From: Pseudomonas brassicacearum
GTDB lineage: Bacteria > Pseudomonadota > Gammaproteobacteria > Pseudomonadales > Pseudomonadaceae
Direction of reading: 5' to 3'
NCBI RefSeq assembly: GCF_003732225.1
Contig: NZ_MOBJ01000005.1
Coordinates: 223,898 to 287,897 of the forward strand
DNA: 64,000 nucleotides
In this document: positions 1-9,629 of the stretch, piece by piece
Layout: the number at the start of each line of letters is the position of its first letter
Position numbering within the stretch: the stretch's first letter is position 1
Translations under genes and position numbers: made by a program
The notes under the pieces: model-generated
The model's database searches: none
What the model was told of the DNA's origin: nothing
What the model saw: the letters and a program-made list of their open reading frames with translations, nothing else

Positions 1-45
1 AAACTGCAGATGCTCGGCGCGAAAATCCGCCGCGTACCGGGCTAG
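1..45 (+). CDS. murA: UDP-N-acetylglucosamine 1-carboxyvinyltransferase, 3' end only
   Basis: Only the last 14 codons and the stop are in the window; they read KLQMLGAKIRRVPG, the usual C-terminus of Pseudomonas MurA. MurA transfers enolpyruvate from PEP to UDP-GlcNAc in the cytoplasm, the first committed step of peptidoglycan synthesis. The position just before hisG fits the conserved murA-hisG-hisD-hisC order of pseudomonads. The call rests on this short tail plus synteny. Confidence 0.8.
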   Translation, partial: KLQMLGAKIRRVPG

Positions 46-57
46 TTTCTGCTGCAT

Positions 58-113
58 GGGCGCAGGGACGCGCCCGTTGGTTTTGTTCCAAGTCGAGCCT
101 GTTTCAGGCTCGA
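58..113 (+). terminator. Hairpins between murA and hisG
   Basis: Two inverted repeats sit in the 128-bp gap: GGGCGC/GCGCCC at 58-63 and 70-75, followed by a short T-rich stretch, and TCGAGCCTG/CAGGCTCGA at 93-101 and 105-113. The first is terminator-like but its T-run is interrupted, so it may only partly stop murA transcription before hisG. Confidence 0.35.
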
Positions 114-173
114 TGTGTGTCCGGCGCCGTTTGCGACCGGGCATGAGTACCTTGATAAGGACTGACGTTTCCC

Positions 174-809
174 ATGTTGACCATCGCACTGTCCAAGGGC
201 CGCATCCTTGACGACACCCTGCCGCTTCTGGCTGAAGCGGGCATCGTGCCGACCGAGAATCCGGACAAGAGCCGCAAGCTGATCATCCCCACGACCCAGG
301 CCGATGTGCGCTTGCTGATCGTGCGCGCCACCGATGTGCCGACCTACGTCGAGCACGGTGCCGCGGACCTGGGCGTCGCCGGTAAAGATGTGCTGATGGA
401 ATACGGCGGCCAGGGCCTGTACGAGCCACTGGATTTGCAGATTGCCCAGTGCAAGCTGATGACCGCCGGTAAAATCGGTGCGGTCGAGCCCAAGGGCCGT
501 CTGCGCATCGCCACCAAGTTCGTCAACGTTGCCAAGCGTTACTACGCCGAGCAGGGCCGTCAGGTCGACATCATCAAGCTTTATGGCTCGATGGAGCTGG
601 CACCGCTGATCGGTCTGGCGGACAAGATCATCGACGTGGTCGATACCGGTAACACGCTGCGGGCCAACGGCCTGGAGCCACAGGATTTCATTGCGGCCAT
701 CAGCTCCCGGCTGATCGTCAACAAAGCTTCGATGAAAATGCAGCACGCCCGTATCCAGGCGTTGATCGACACCCTGCGCAAGGCAGTGGAGTCTCGACAC
801 CGCGGCTGA
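174..809 (+). CDS. hisG: ATP phosphoribosyltransferase, short form
   Basis: The 211-residue product starts [19 protein letters not shown] and has the HisG ribose-phosphate-binding stretch ([13 protein letters not shown] near residue 160). At about 210 residues it is the short HisG form, which lacks the C-terminal histidine-binding domain and works as a hetero-octamer with HisZ, encoded elsewhere. It catalyses the first, feedback-controlled step of histidine synthesis, joining ATP and PRPP in the cytoplasm. The start has an AAGGA about 12 bases upstream. hisD follows 124 bp downstream on the same strand. Confidence 0.97.
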   Translation: MLTIALSKGRILDDTLPLLAEAGIVPTENPDKSRKLIIPTTQADVRLLIVRATDVPTYVEHGAADLGVAGKDVLMEYGGQGLYEPLDLQIAQCKLMTAGKIGAVEPKGRLRIATKFVNVAKRYYAEQGRQVDIIKLYGSMELAPLIGLADKIIDVVDTGNTLRANGLEPQDFIAAISSRLIVNKASMKMQHARIQALIDTLRKAVESRHRG

Positions 810-933
810 TTCACCTGCGCGACGTTAAGTCGCGCCCGTCTATCCGCCTCATAGCCAGAATTCTCAGGTGCCCAAGCGGATCGATGGTAGCTTCGGGTAC
901 CTGAGTTTTCGCCAATTCTATGAGGCTCTCGCT

Positions 934-2271
934 ATGACCGCACCGACTGCAATTCGCCGACTCAACGCTGCTGACCCGGATTTCGCGCATCATCTGGATC
1001 ATCTGCTGAGCTGGGAAAGTGTGTCTGACGACTCGGTCAATCAGCGAGTGCTGGACATCATCAAGGCTGTGCGCGAACGCGGCGACGCTGCGCTGGTTGA
1101 ATTCACCCAGAAGTTTGACGGCCTGCAAGTGGCGTCGATGGCCGAGCTGATTCTGCCGCGCGAGCGTCTGGAACTGGCACTCACCCGGATCACCGTGCCT
1201 CAGCGCGAAGCCCTGGAAAAAGCCGCGACCCGGGTGCGCAGCTACCACGAAAAACAAAAGCAGGACTCCTGGAGCTACACCGAAGCCGACGGCACGGTGC
1301 TCGGCCAGAAGGTCACGCCGCTGGATCGCGCCGGTCTGTACGTACCGGGCGGCAAGGCTTCTTATCCTTCTTCGGTGTTGATGAACGCGATTCCGGCCAA
1401 GGTTGCCGGTGTGACCGAAGTGGTCATGGTGGTGCCGACGCCACGCGGTGAAGTCAACGAGCTTGTGCTCGCGGCAGCGTGCATCGCTGGCGTCGACCGG
1501 GTGTTCACCATTGGTGGCGCGCAAGCGGTTGCCGCACTGGCCTATGGCACCGAAAGCGTGCCGAAGGTCGACAAAGTCGTCGGCCCGGGCAACATCTATG
1601 TGGCGACTGCCAAGCGTCACGTGTTCGGCCAGGTCGGTATCGACATGATCGCCGGCCCATCGGAAATCCTCGTGGTGTGCGACGGCCAGACCGATCCGGA
1701 CTGGATCGCCATGGACCTGTTCTCTCAAGCCGAGCACGACGAAGACGCCCAGGCGATTCTGGTCAGCCCCGACGCCGAGTTCCTCGACAAAGTGGCGGCG
1801 AGCATTGCCAAACTGCTGCCGACCATGGAACGCGCCGAAATCATCGAAACCTCGATCAATGGCCGCGGTGCGTTGATCCAGGTGCGCGACATGCAGCAGG
1901 CCATCGACGTGGCCAACCGCATTGCGCCGGAACACCTGGAACTGTCGGTGGCCGATCCGCAAGCCTGGCTGCCGCAGATCCGCCACGCCGGTGCGATCTT
2001 CATGGGCCGCCACACCTCTGAAGCTTTGGGCGATTACTGCGCCGGTCCCAACCACGTGCTGCCGACTTCCGGCACCGCACGCTTCTCCTCGCCGCTGGGG
2101 GTATATGACTTCCAGAAACGTTCGTCGATCATCTTCTGCTCCGAGCAGGGTGCCTCCGAACTGGGCAAGACCGCTTCCGTGCTGGCCCGTGGCGAGTCGT
2201 TGACCGCTCACGCCCGCAGTGCCGAATACCGCATCGTTGACGAGCTCTCTATTGAAGGGCAGGGGAAATGA
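934..2271 (+). CDS. hisD: Histidinol dehydrogenase
   Basis: The 445-residue protein matches HisD throughout: the NAD-binding and zinc-enzyme signature [10 protein letters not shown], and the catalytic Glu-His pair in APEHLELSV. It oxidises L-histidinol to L-histidine in two NAD+-dependent steps. The open frame extends upstream to 868, but the ATG at 934 ([11 protein letters not shown]) is preferred: it has TGAGG 9 bases upstream and gives the usual family length. The stop overlaps the hisC start (ATGA), so the two are translationally coupled. Confidence 0.96.
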   Translation: MTAPTAIRRLNAADPDFAHHLDHLLSWESVSDDSVNQRVLDIIKAVRERGDAALVEFTQKFDGLQVASMAELILPRERLELALTRITVPQREALEKAATRVRSYHEKQKQDSWSYTEADGTVLGQKVTPLDRAGLYVPGGKASYPSSVLMNAIPAKVAGVTEVVMVVPTPRGEVNELVLAAACIAGVDRVFTIGGAQAVAALAYGTESVPKVDKVVGPGNIYVATAKRHVFGQVGIDMIAGPSEILVVCDGQTDPDWIAMDLFSQAEHDEDAQAILVSPDAEFLDKVAASIAKLLPTMERAEIIETSINGRGALIQVRDMQQAIDVANRIAPEHLELSVADPQAWLPQIRHAGAIFMGRHTSEALGDYCAGPNHVLPTSGTARFSSPLGVYDFQKRSSIIFCSEQGASELGKTASVLARGESLTAHARSAEYRIVDELSIEGQGK

Positions 2272-3326
2272 ACATGAGTAAATTCTGGAGTCCATTCGTC
2301 AAGGATCTGGTGCCGTACGTGCCGGGTGAGCAGCCGAAACTGGCGAAGCTGGTCAAGCTCAACACCAACGAAAACCCTTACGGTCCATCGCCCAAAGCAC
2401 TGGCGGCGATGCAAACCGAACTGAACGACAACCTGCGTCTGTACCCGGACCCTAACAGCGACTTGCTCAAGCAGGCGGTGGCCAGGTATTACGGGGTGCA
2501 GGGCAATCAGGTGTTCCTCGGCAACGGTTCCGATGAAGTGCTGGCGCATGTTTTTCACGGTCTGTTCCAGCACGGTCAACCGCTGCTGTTCCCGGACATC
2601 AGCTACAGCTTTTATCCAGTGTATTGCGGCTTGTACGGCATTCCATTCGACGCGGTGCCGCTGGACGAGCAGTTCCAGATTCGCGTCTCGGACTACGCCA
2701 AGCCGAATGGCGGGATCATTTTCCCCAACCCGAACGCACCCACCGGTTGCCTGTTGGCGCTCGATGCCGTGGAACAAATCCTCAAGGCCAGCCCTGATTC
2801 GGTGGTGGTGGTCGACGAAGCCTATATCGACTTCGGCGGTGAAACGGCGATCAGCCTGGTCGACCGTTACCCGAACCTGCTGGTAACTCAGACCCTCTCC
2901 AAGTCGCGCTCGCTGGCCGGTTTGCGCGTGGGCCTGGCGGTGGGACATCCGGACCTGATCGAGGCGCTGGAGCGGATCAAGAACAGCTTCAACTCCTATC
3001 CACTGGATCGCCTGGCAATCGTCGGTGCAGCGGCAGCGTTTGAAGATCGCGAGTACTTCGACAAGACCTGTCAGTTGGTAATCGACAGCCGTGAGCGCGT
3101 GGTCGAGCAATTGCAGGAGAAGGGTTTTGAAGTGCTGCCATCGGCGGCGAACTTTATCTTCGCTCGTCACCCGCAGCATGAAGCGGCAGGCCTGGCAGCG
3201 AAGTTGCGCGAGCAAGGCGTGATCGTCCGGCACTTCAAGCAGGAACGGATTGCCCAGTTCCTGCGCATCACCATCGGTACGCCAGAGCAGAATCAGGCGT
3301 TGATCGACGGGCTCGGTGATCTCTAA
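2268..3326 (+). CDS. hisC: Histidinol-phosphate aminotransferase
   Basis: A 352-residue class I/II PLP aminotransferase. Visible motifs are the N-terminal [12 protein letters not shown], the PLP-binding NPNAPTG near residue 154, VVDEAYIDF near 181, and the Schiff-base lysine in [12 protein letters not shown] (K212). It converts imidazole-acetol phosphate plus glutamate to histidinol phosphate. It overlaps hisD by 4 bases; a second in-frame ATG at 2274 (MSKFW) is an equally possible start. It is the last gene of the hisGDC run, ending in a REP pair. Confidence 0.95.
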   Translation: MNMSKFWSPFVKDLVPYVPGEQPKLAKLVKLNTNENPYGPSPKALAAMQTELNDNLRLYPDPNSDLLKQAVARYYGVQGNQVFLGNGSDEVLAHVFHGLFQHGQPLLFPDISYSFYPVYCGLYGIPFDAVPLDEQFQIRVSDYAKPNGGIIFPNPNAPTGCLLALDAVEQILKASPDSVVVVDEAYIDFGGETAISLVDRYPNLLVTQTLSKSRSLAGLRVGLAVGHPDLIEALERIKNSFNSYPLDRLAIVGAAAAFEDREYFDKTCQLVIDSRERVVEQLQEKGFEVLPSAANFIFARHPQHEAAGLAAKLREQGVIVRHFKQERIAQFLRITIGTPEQNQALIDGLGDL

Positions 3327-3340
3327 ACCGCTGTTGATTC

Positions 3341-3430
3341 TGTGGGCGCGAGCTTGCTCGCGATGAGGCCATAACATTCAACATCCTCGTTGACTGTTAA
3401 ACCGCTATCGCGAGCAGGCTCGCTCCCACA
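3341..3430. repeat. REP doublet between hisC and algW
   Basis: Two inverted REP copies (TGTGGGCGCGAGCTTGCTCG and, at the right, GCGAGCAGGCTCGCTCCCA) flank about 35 bases of spacer. They lie in the gap between convergent hisC and algW and may act as an mRNA-stabilising or terminating structure. The left copy deviates from the others in the window (GGGCGCG for GGGAGCG). Confidence 0.85.
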
Positions 3431-3448
3431 TTGATTTGTATTGCCCGC

Positions 3449-4603
3449 TTACTCTTCTTCTTTGACCGGTGCTGGTGGCGGGCGCAGACCGATTTCTGCG
3501 GTCAGCTTGAGTTCCTTGCCATTGCGCATGACCTGAACAGTGACTTTGTCGGTCGGCTTGATCCGCGCCACCTGGTTCATCGAGCGGCGACCATCGCCGG
3601 CCGGCTCGCCGTCAATGCTGAGGATCACATCGCCCAATTGCAGGCCGGCTTTTTGTGCCGGGCCGTCGCGGAAAACCCCCGCCACGACAATCCCCGGACG
3701 CCCTGACAGGCCGTACGATTCCGCCAGTTCCTGGCTTAACGGCTGCACTTCAATCCCGAGCCAGCCGCGAATCACCTGACCATGCTCGATGATCGACTTC
3801 ATCACCTCCATCGCCAGCTTGATCGGGATCGCGAAACCAATGCCTTGGGAACCGCCGGACTTGGAGAAAATCGCGGTGTTGATCCCGGTGAGGTTGCCGT
3901 TGGCATCCACCAGCGCACCGCCGGAGTTGCCCGGGTTGATTGCGGCGTCGGTCTGGATGAAGTCTTCGTAGTTGTTCAGACCCAGTTGATTACGCCCGGT
4001 GGCGCTGATGATGCCCATGGTCACGGTCTGACCGACACCAAACGGGTTGCCGATGGCCAGCGCGACATCGCCGACGCGAATGCTTTCCGAGCGGCCGACG
4101 GTGATCGACGGCAGGTTCTTCAAATCGATTTTCAGCACTGCGAGGTCGGTTTCCGGGTCGCTGCCGATCACGCGGGCCAGGGTTTCACGACCATCCTTGA
4201 GCGCGACAACAATCTGGTCGGCGCCAGTGGTCACGTGGTTGTTGGTCAGCAAATAACCTTCCGGACTCATGATCACCCCGGAACCGAGGCTCGATTCCAT
4301 GCGCTTCTGCTTGGGCGAGTTGTCGCCGAAGAATCGCCGGAATTGCGGGTCTTCAAATAGCGGATGGCTGGTTTTGTTGACCACTTTGGTGGTGTAGAGG
4401 TTGACCACCGCCGGTGCGGCGATGAGCACGGCGTCGGCGTAAGACACCGGCCCCTGTTGGGTCTGAGTGGTTTGTGGGGCTTGTTGCAGGTTTACATCCA
4501 GGCTTGGCAGCCCGACCCATTGAGGGTAACGCTGGATGATCAGCAACGCGATAAGCACGCCGGCCAGCAGCGGCCAGCCAAAGAAACGCAGACCCTTGAG
4601 CAT
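3449..4603 (-). CDS. algW: Periplasmic serine protease AlgW (DegS-type)
   Basis: 384 residues: an N-terminal membrane anchor (about residues 8-24), a trypsin-like protease domain with triad H123 (NNHV), D153 (ETDLAVL) and S227 (NPGNSGGAL), and one C-terminal PDZ domain (about 285-375). One PDZ and a membrane anchor make it DegS/AlgW rather than MucD. In Pseudomonas AlgW senses misfolded outer-membrane protein tails and cuts the anti-sigma factor MucA, releasing AlgU. Position between hisC and the nif3-like gene matches the P. aeruginosa locus. It is convergent with hisC and divergent from nif3. Confidence 0.95.
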   Translation of the reverse strand: MLKGLRFFGWPLLAGVLIALLIIQRYPQWVGLPSLDVNLQQAPQTTQTQQGPVSYADAVLIAAPAVVNLYTTKVVNKTSHPLFEDPQFRRFFGDNSPKQKRMESSLGSGVIMSPEGYLLTNNHVTTGADQIVVALKDGRETLARVIGSDPETDLAVLKIDLKNLPSITVGRSESIRVGDVALAIGNPFGVGQTVTMGIISATGRNQLGLNNYEDFIQTDAAINPGNSGGALVDANGNLTGINTAIFSKSGGSQGIGFAIPIKLAMEVMKSIIEHGQVIRGWLGIEVQPLSQELAESYGLSGRPGIVVAGVFRDGPAQKAGLQLGDVILSIDGEPAGDGRRSMNQVARIKPTDKVTVQVMRNGKELKLTAEIGLRPPPAPVKEEE

Positions 4604-4705
4604 TAAGCAAATCCTGGGAGGTTACGGAGAGCCGTCTACGGCCCATAATGTCGCGCATTATACGAGGCCGCGCGCGCCTCTGAACGGGATATTTAGGAGT
4701 CTTTT

Positions 4706-5464
4706 ATGGCCGTTGCCCTGAGCACCCTGGTAGAAGAAGCGGACCGTTACCTTGCCAGTTCGCGGATCGCCGACTATTGCCCCAACGGCCTGCAAGTCGA
4801 AGGCCGGCCGCAGGTCATGCGCATCGTCAGCGGCGTTACGGCCAGCCAGGCATTGCTCGATGCAGCGGTCGAAGCCAAGGCCGATCTGGTACTGGTACAC
4901 CACGGCTACTTCTGGAAGGGCGAGAACCCCTGCATTACCGGTATGAAGCAGCGTAGGCTCAAAACCCTGCTCAAGCACGACATCAGCCTCCTGGCCTACC
5001 ACTTGCCGCTGGATTTGCATCCGGAAGTGGGCAATAACGTGCAACTGGCCCGTCAACTGGACATTACCGTCGAAGGTCCGCTGGACCCGGAAAACCTAAA
5101 AGTGGTCGGGCTGGTCGGCTCCCTCGCCGAACCCATGACCGCGCGCGACTTTGCCCGTCATGTGCAAGAGGTCATGGGCCGTGAACCGCTGCTGATCGAA
5201 GGCAGCGAGATGGTCCGGCGCGTCGGCTGGTGCACGGGCGGCGGCCAGGGTTATATCGATCAGGCGGTACTGGCCGGCGTTGACTTGTACCTGAGCGGCG
5301 AAGCGTCCGAGCAAACCTTCCACAGCGCTCGGGAAAACGACATCAGCTTCATCGCCGCCGGTCACCACGCCACCGAACGCTACGGCGTGCAGGCGCTGGG
5401 GGACTATCTGGCGCGGCGGTTTGCCCTTGAACACATCTTCATCGACTGCCCGAATCCGATTTGA
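4706..5464 (+). CDS. Nif3-like dinuclear metal centre protein (YbgI family)
   Basis: The 252-residue protein has the NIF3 family metal-ligand motifs: CPNGLQVEG near the N-terminus, LVHHGYFWKG near residue 64, and the C-terminal GEASEQTFHSA plus AAGHHATERYG. The family forms toroidal hexamers with a two-metal site; a hydrolase role (for example GTP cyclohydrolase-type) has been suggested but the physiological substrate is uncertain. GGAG lies just upstream of the ATG. It is divergent from algW and sits before a REP pair and the cysDN operon. Confidence 0.92.
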   Translation: MAVALSTLVEEADRYLASSRIADYCPNGLQVEGRPQVMRIVSGVTASQALLDAAVEAKADLVLVHHGYFWKGENPCITGMKQRRLKTLLKHDISLLAYHLPLDLHPEVGNNVQLARQLDITVEGPLDPENLKVVGLVGSLAEPMTARDFARHVQEVMGREPLLIEGSEMVRRVGWCTGGGQGYIDQAVLAGVDLYLSGEASEQTFHSARENDISFIAAGHHATERYGVQALGDYLARRFALEHIFIDCPNPI

Positions 5465-5476
5465 CGCAGATATCAA

Positions 5477-5576
5477 TGTGGGAGCGAGCTTGCTCGCGAT
5501 GACTGACTTGAATTCAACATTAATGTCGACTGAACCACCGCTTTCGCGAGCAAGCTCGCTCCCACAGGACCGCGTA
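5477..5576. repeat. REP doublet upstream of cysD
   Basis: Inverted pair of the TGTGGGAGCGAGCTTGCTCG-type REP with about 50 bases between the copies, immediately after the nif3-like stop codon. Same family as the doublets at 8609, 14491, 17942, 52328 and 54001. Confidence 0.9.
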
Positions 5577-5594
5577 CATCACCCTAACGCGGGG

Positions 5595-5608
5595 GCATAT
5601 TCATATGC
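5595..5608. promoter_or_regulatory. Palindrome GCATAT-TC-ATATGC upstream of cysD
   Basis: A perfect 6-2-6 palindrome lies about 106 bases before the cysD start, just after the REP pair. It is AT-rich in otherwise GC-rich DNA and is placed where a sulfur regulator (CysB or a relative) might bind. No consensus I can apply confirms this; assignment to CysB is an inference from the downstream genes. Confidence 0.3.
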
Positions 5609-5713
5609 TCTTTCGATCTAGTCGGCGTCCTGATTAGAAGAGGTCGCTGTGCTAGCATTCGCCGCTCGAACACGGCCCGCTGGCCGTTCATAAGAAAGCT
5701 TTCGTGAGTAGCC

Positions 5714-6631
5714 ATGGTCGACAAACTGACGCATCTGAAACAGCTGGAGGCGGAAAGCATCCACATCATCCGCGAGGTGGCCGCCGAGTTCGACAACCCG
5801 GTGATGCTGTACTCCATCGGTAAAGACTCCGCCGTGATGCTGCATCTGGCACGCAAGGCGTTCTTCCCGGGCAAGCTGCCGTTTCCGGTGATGCACGTCG
5901 ACACCCAGTGGAAATTCAAGGAGATGTACAGCTTCCGCGACAAGATGGTCGCAGAGCTGGGCCTTGACCTGATTACCCACGTCAACCCGGAAGGCGTGGC
6001 GCAAGGGATCAACCCCTTCACCCACGGCAGTGCCAAGCACACCGACATCATGAAGACCGAAGGCCTGAAACAGGCTTTGGACAAGTACGGCTTCGACGCT
6101 GCCTTCGGTGGTGCGCGCCGCGATGAAGAGAAATCCCGCGCCAAAGAGCGCGTGTACTCGTTCCGCGACAGCAAGCACCGCTGGGATCCGAAGAACCAGC
6201 GTCCCGAGCTGTGGAACGTCTACAACGGCAAGGTCAACAAAGGCGAATCGATCCGCGTATTCCCGCTGTCGAACTGGACCGAGCTGGACATCTGGCAGTA
6301 CATCTACCTTGAAGGCATCCCGATCGTTCCGTTGTACTTCGCCGCCGAGCGCGATGTCATCGAGAAGAACGGCACGCTGATCATGATCGACGACGAGCGC
6401 ATCCTCGAGCACCTGAGCGACGAAGACAAAGCCCGCATCGTCAAAAAGAAAGTGCGTTTCCGTACCCTTGGCTGCTACCCGTTGACGGGCGCGGTGGAGT
6501 CCGAGGCCGAAAGCCTCACGGACATCATTCAGGAAATGCTCCTGACGCGAACTTCCGAGCGCCAGGGCCGAGTCATCGATCACGATGGCGCCGGCTCGAT
6601 GGAAGACAAAAAACGTCAAGGTTATTTCTAA
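5714..6631 (+). CDS. cysD: Sulfate adenylyltransferase subunit 2
   Basis: 305 residues, PP-loop ATP pyrophosphatase fold with the [17 protein letters not shown] motif near residue 38 and the [16 protein letters not shown] motif near residue 133. With CysN it makes adenosine 5'-phosphosulfate from sulfate and ATP in the cytoplasm, the entry to sulfate assimilation. The start [16 protein letters not shown] is the family's usual one. cysN follows after 9 bases, so the two form an operon. Confidence 0.97.
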   Translation: MVDKLTHLKQLEAESIHIIREVAAEFDNPVMLYSIGKDSAVMLHLARKAFFPGKLPFPVMHVDTQWKFKEMYSFRDKMVAELGLDLITHVNPEGVAQGINPFTHGSAKHTDIMKTEGLKQALDKYGFDAAFGGARRDEEKSRAKERVYSFRDSKHRWDPKNQRPELWNVYNGKVNKGESIRVFPLSNWTELDIWQYIYLEGIPIVPLYFAAERDVIEKNGTLIMIDDERILEHLSDEDKARIVKKKVRFRTLGCYPLTGAVESEAESLTDIIQEMLLTRTSERQGRVIDHDGAGSMEDKKRQGYF

Positions 6632-6640
6632 GGGGCTGTC

Positions 6641-8539
6641 ATGTCGCACCAATCTGATTTGATCAGCGAGGACATCCTCGCCTACCTGGGCCAGCACGAA
6701 CGTAAAGAGCTGCTGCGCTTTCTGACCTGCGGTAACGTCGACGACGGCAAGAGCACCCTGATCGGGCGCCTGCTGCACGACTCCAAGATGATCTACGAAG
6801 ACCATCTGGAAGCCATTACCCGCGACTCGAAAAAAGTCGGCACCACCGGTGACGACATCGACCTGGCGTTGCTGGTCGACGGCCTGCAAGCTGAGCGCGA
6901 ACAGGGCATCACCATCGATGTCGCGTACCGCTATTTCTCCACCGCCAAGCGCAAATTCATCATTGCCGACACCCCTGGCCATGAGCAGTACACCCGCAAC
7001 ATGGCCACCGGTGCATCCACCTGTGACCTGGCGATCATCCTGGTCGACGCCCGTTATGGCGTGCAGACCCAGACCCGTCGTCACAGCTTCATTGCCTCGT
7101 TGCTGGGCATCAAACACATCGTTGTCGCCATCAACAAGATGGACCTCAAGGACTTCGATCAAGGCGTGTTCGAGTCGATCAAGGCCGACTACCTGAAGTT
7201 CGCTGAAGGCTTGAAGATGAAGCCTACCAGCATGCACTTCGTGCCGATGTCGGCGCTGAAGGGCGACAACGTGGTGAACAAATCCGAGCGCTCGCCGTGG
7301 TACACCGGCCAGTCGCTGATGGAAATCCTTGAAACCGTGGAAGTGGCGGGCGACCGTAACTTCACCGACCTGCGTTTCCCGGTGCAGTACGTCAACCGGC
7401 CGAACCTGAACTTCCGCGGTTTCGCCGGCACCCTGGCCAGCGGCATCGTCAAGAAGGGTGACGAAGTCGTGGTGCTGCCGTCGGGCAAGAGCAGCCGCGT
7501 GAAATCCATCGTCACCTTCGACGGTGAACTGGAACACGCAGGCCCGGGTCAGGCCGTAACGCTGACCATGGAAGACGAAATCGACATCTCCCGTGGCGAC
7601 CTGTTGGTTCACGCCGACAACGTGCCGCCGGTCACCGACAGCTTCGAAGCGATGCTGGTGTGGATGGCTGAAGAGCCGCTGCTGCCGGGCAAGAAATACG
7701 ACATCAAACGCGCCACCAGTTATGTGCCGGGCTCGATCGCCAGCATCGTCAACAAGGTCGACGTGAACACCCTGGAAGAAGGCCCGGCCAGCGCCTTGCA
7801 GCTGAACGAGATCGGTAAGGTCAGGATCAGCCTCGACGCGCCGATTGCTCTCGATGGTTATGAAAGCAACCGCACCACTGGCTCGTTCATCATCATCGAC
7901 CGCTTGACCAACGGCACCGTCGGCGCGGGCATGATCGTCGCCCAGCCTTTGGCTCATGGCAACTCCACGCACCATGGAAAATTGGCCCATGTAGCCACCG
8001 AAGAGCGTGCTCAGCGCTTCGGGCAGCAACCGGCTACCGTGCTGTTCAGCGGCTTGTCGGGCGCTGGCAAAAGCACCCTGGCCTATGCGGTCGAGCGCAA
8101 GCTGTTCGACATGGGCCGTGCGGTGTTTGTGCTCGATGGTCAGAACCTGCGTCACGACCTGAACAAAGGTCTGCCGCAGGATCGCGCCGGGCGTACCGAG
8201 AACTGGCGTCGTGCGGCTCACGTCGCACGTCAGTTCAACGAAGCCGGTTTGCTGACCCTGGCGGCGTTTGTCGCACCGGACGCCGAAGGCCGCGAGCAGG
8301 CCAAGGCACTGATTGGCAGCGACCGCTTGCTGACCGTTTACGTGCAGGCGTCGCCGCTGGTCTGCGCTGCGCGTGATCCGCAAGGTTTGTACGCCGCTGC
8401 TGGTGACAACATCCCGGGCGACTCCTTCCCCTATGACGTGCCGCTGGACGCTGACCTTGTGGTCGACACCCAGACGCTGTCGCTGGAAGAAAGCGTCAAG
8501 CAAGTGCTGGATCTGCTGCGTAAACGCGGCGCGATCTAA
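6641..8539 (+). CDS. cysN: Bifunctional sulfate adenylyltransferase subunit 1 / APS kinase
   Basis: 632 residues. The N-terminal part is an EF-Tu-like GTPase with G1 NVDDGKST, G3 [11 protein letters not shown] and G4 NKMD, followed by beta-barrel domains. The C-terminal part, from about residue 460, is an APS kinase with P-loop GLSGAGKST near residue 471 and [13 protein letters not shown]. This CysN-CysC fusion is the normal Pseudomonas form: GTP hydrolysis drives APS formation and the kinase domain makes PAPS. It follows cysD by 9 bases and ends at a strong terminator. Confidence 0.97.
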   Translation: MSHQSDLISEDILAYLGQHERKELLRFLTCGNVDDGKSTLIGRLLHDSKMIYEDHLEAITRDSKKVGTTGDDIDLALLVDGLQAEREQGITIDVAYRYFSTAKRKFIIADTPGHEQYTRNMATGASTCDLAIILVDARYGVQTQTRRHSFIASLLGIKHIVVAINKMDLKDFDQGVFESIKADYLKFAEGLKMKPTSMHFVPMSALKGDNVVNKSERSPWYTGQSLMEILETVEVAGDRNFTDLRFPVQYVNRPNLNFRGFAGTLASGIVKKGDEVVVLPSGKSSRVKSIVTFDGELEHAGPGQAVTLTMEDEIDISRGDLLVHADNVPPVTDSFEAMLVWMAEEPLLPGKKYDIKRATSYVPGSIASIVNKVDVNTLEEGPASALQLNEIGKVRISLDAPIALDGYESNRTTGSFIIIDRLTNGTVGAGMIVAQPLAHGNSTHHGKLAHVATEERAQRFGQQPATVLFSGLSGAGKSTLAYAVERKLFDMGRAVFVLDGQNLRHDLNKGLPQDRAGRTENWRRAAHVARQFNEAGLLTLAAFVAPDAEGREQAKALIGSDRLLTVYVQASPLVCAARDPQGLYAAAGDNIPGDSFPYDVPLDADLVVDTQTLSLEESVKQVLDLLRKRGAI

Positions 8540-8554
8540 GCGTTAGCCGCAAAT

Positions 8555-8592
8555 AAAAAGCCCGCCGATGAGTGATCATCTGCGGGCTTTTT
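8555..8592 (+). terminator. Terminator of cysD-cysN
   Basis: Perfect 11-bp stem AAAAAGCCCGC / GCGGGCTTTTT with a 16-base loop, ending in a T-run, starts 15 bases after the cysN stop. The A-run on the other side makes it potentially bidirectional, also serving the convergent acyltransferase gene. Confidence 0.9.
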
Positions 8593-8608
8593 CATGTCTG
8601 GTCGGACG

Positions 8609-8705
8609 CCATCGCGAGCAAGCTCGCTCCCACATGGGATCTTTATGGAATACAAATTTTGTGTTCACCAACGATCAACTGTGGGAGCGAGCTTGCTCGC
8701 GATAG
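8609..8705. repeat. REP doublet between cysN and the acyltransferase
   Basis: Two inverted REP copies, GCGAGCAAGCTCGCTCCCAC at the left and GTGGGAGCGAGCTTGCTCGC at the right, about 45 bases apart. Here the copies face outward in the opposite order to the 5477 and 17942 doublets. Confidence 0.9.
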
Positions 8706-8723
8706 GGTCGGCACAGACACCCA

Positions 8724-9629
8724 TTACTTGGCGGGATATTCGCGATGCATCTGCGCAAGCAGCGCATCCTTGTCCTGCCACAACTGGTTGATCCAGCCCT
8801 GGAACTCCAGGCGGTACACGCCGTCCTGGTCGTAGTTCTTGCCGATGAACTGCTGCGGGATCTTCAGTTCCTGAAAGTGCACCACCACGTCTTTCACATT
8901 GCCACAGAGCAGGTCCCAATAACCGGGGCGCCCGGCCGGGTAGTGAATGGTCACGTTGACGATGGATTCCAGTTGCTCGCCCATGGCATCCAGCACAAAC
9001 GCGATGCCACCGGCCTTGGGCTTGAGCAGGTAGCGCAAGGGTGATTGCTGCTGCGCATGCTTGCCTTCGGTGAAGCGCGTGCCTTCGACGAAGTTGAAAA
9101 TCCCCACCGGGTTATTGCGAAACTTGTCGCAGGTCTTGCGAGTGGTTTCCAGGTCTTTGCCTTTCTTCTCCGGATACTTCTCCAGATAAGCCTTGGAGTA
9201 GCGCTTCATGAATGGAAAGCCCAACGCCCACCACGCCAGACCGATTACCGGCACCCAGATCAGCTCTTGCTTGAGGAAGAACTTCAGCGGGCGAATCCGC
9301 CGGTTGAGCACGTATTGCAGCACCATGATGTCGACCCAGCTCTGGTGGTTGCTGGTGATCAGGTACGAATGCTGATAGTCCAGGCCTTCGAGCCCGCTGA
9401 GCTTCCAGCGCGTGTGCCCGAGCAAATCCATCCAGGCCTTGTTGTTGCTGATCCAGGCTTCGTGGATGTGGCTCATCAGCCAGTCGGTGAAGCGCTGTGC
9501 GATAGGGAAGGGCAGCAGTAATTTGAAGATCGCCACGACAAACAGCGGTGTGCAGCAGACGATCGTGTTCAGCGCCAACAACAGCGAGGCGATCACGCCT
9601 CGCAAGGGTGCAGGTAGAGAATCCAGCAT
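8724..9629 (-). CDS. PlsC-family acyltransferase (YihG-like)
   Basis: 301 residues. An N-terminal hydrophobic stretch (about 10-40) precedes the acyltransferase motifs: NHQSWVD (the HX4D motif, near residue 93) and FVEGTRFTEGK near residue 180. This is the lysophosphatidic-acid acyltransferase superfamily, most like E. coli YihG; exact acyl acceptor is not deducible. The ATG abuts the pta stop codon (TAA then ATG), so it is co-transcribed and probably translationally coupled with pta. It ends near a REP doublet. Confidence 0.88.
   Translation of the reverse strand: MLDSLPAPLRGVIASLLLALNTIVCCTPLFVVAIFKLLLPFPIAQRFTDWLMSHIHEAWISNNKAWMDLLGHTRWKLSGLEGLDYQHSYLITSNHQSWVDIMVLQYVLNRRIRPLKFFLKQELIWVPVIGLAWWALGFPFMKRYSKAYLEKYPEKKGKDLETTRKTCDKFRNNPVGIFNFVEGTRFTEGKHAQQQSPLRYLLKPKAGGIAFVLDAMGEQLESIVNVTIHYPAGRPGYWDLLCGNVKDVVVHFQELKIPQQFIGKNYDQDGVYRLEFQGWINQLWQDKDALLAQMHREYPAK

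Noticed and set aside
5618..8503. 961-codon open frame on the minus strand opposite cysD-cysN
   Set aside because: It lies entirely antisense to two well-supported genes; the composition (Asp/Val/His/Gln-rich, no known motif) is what GC3-biased genes produce in the complementary frame.
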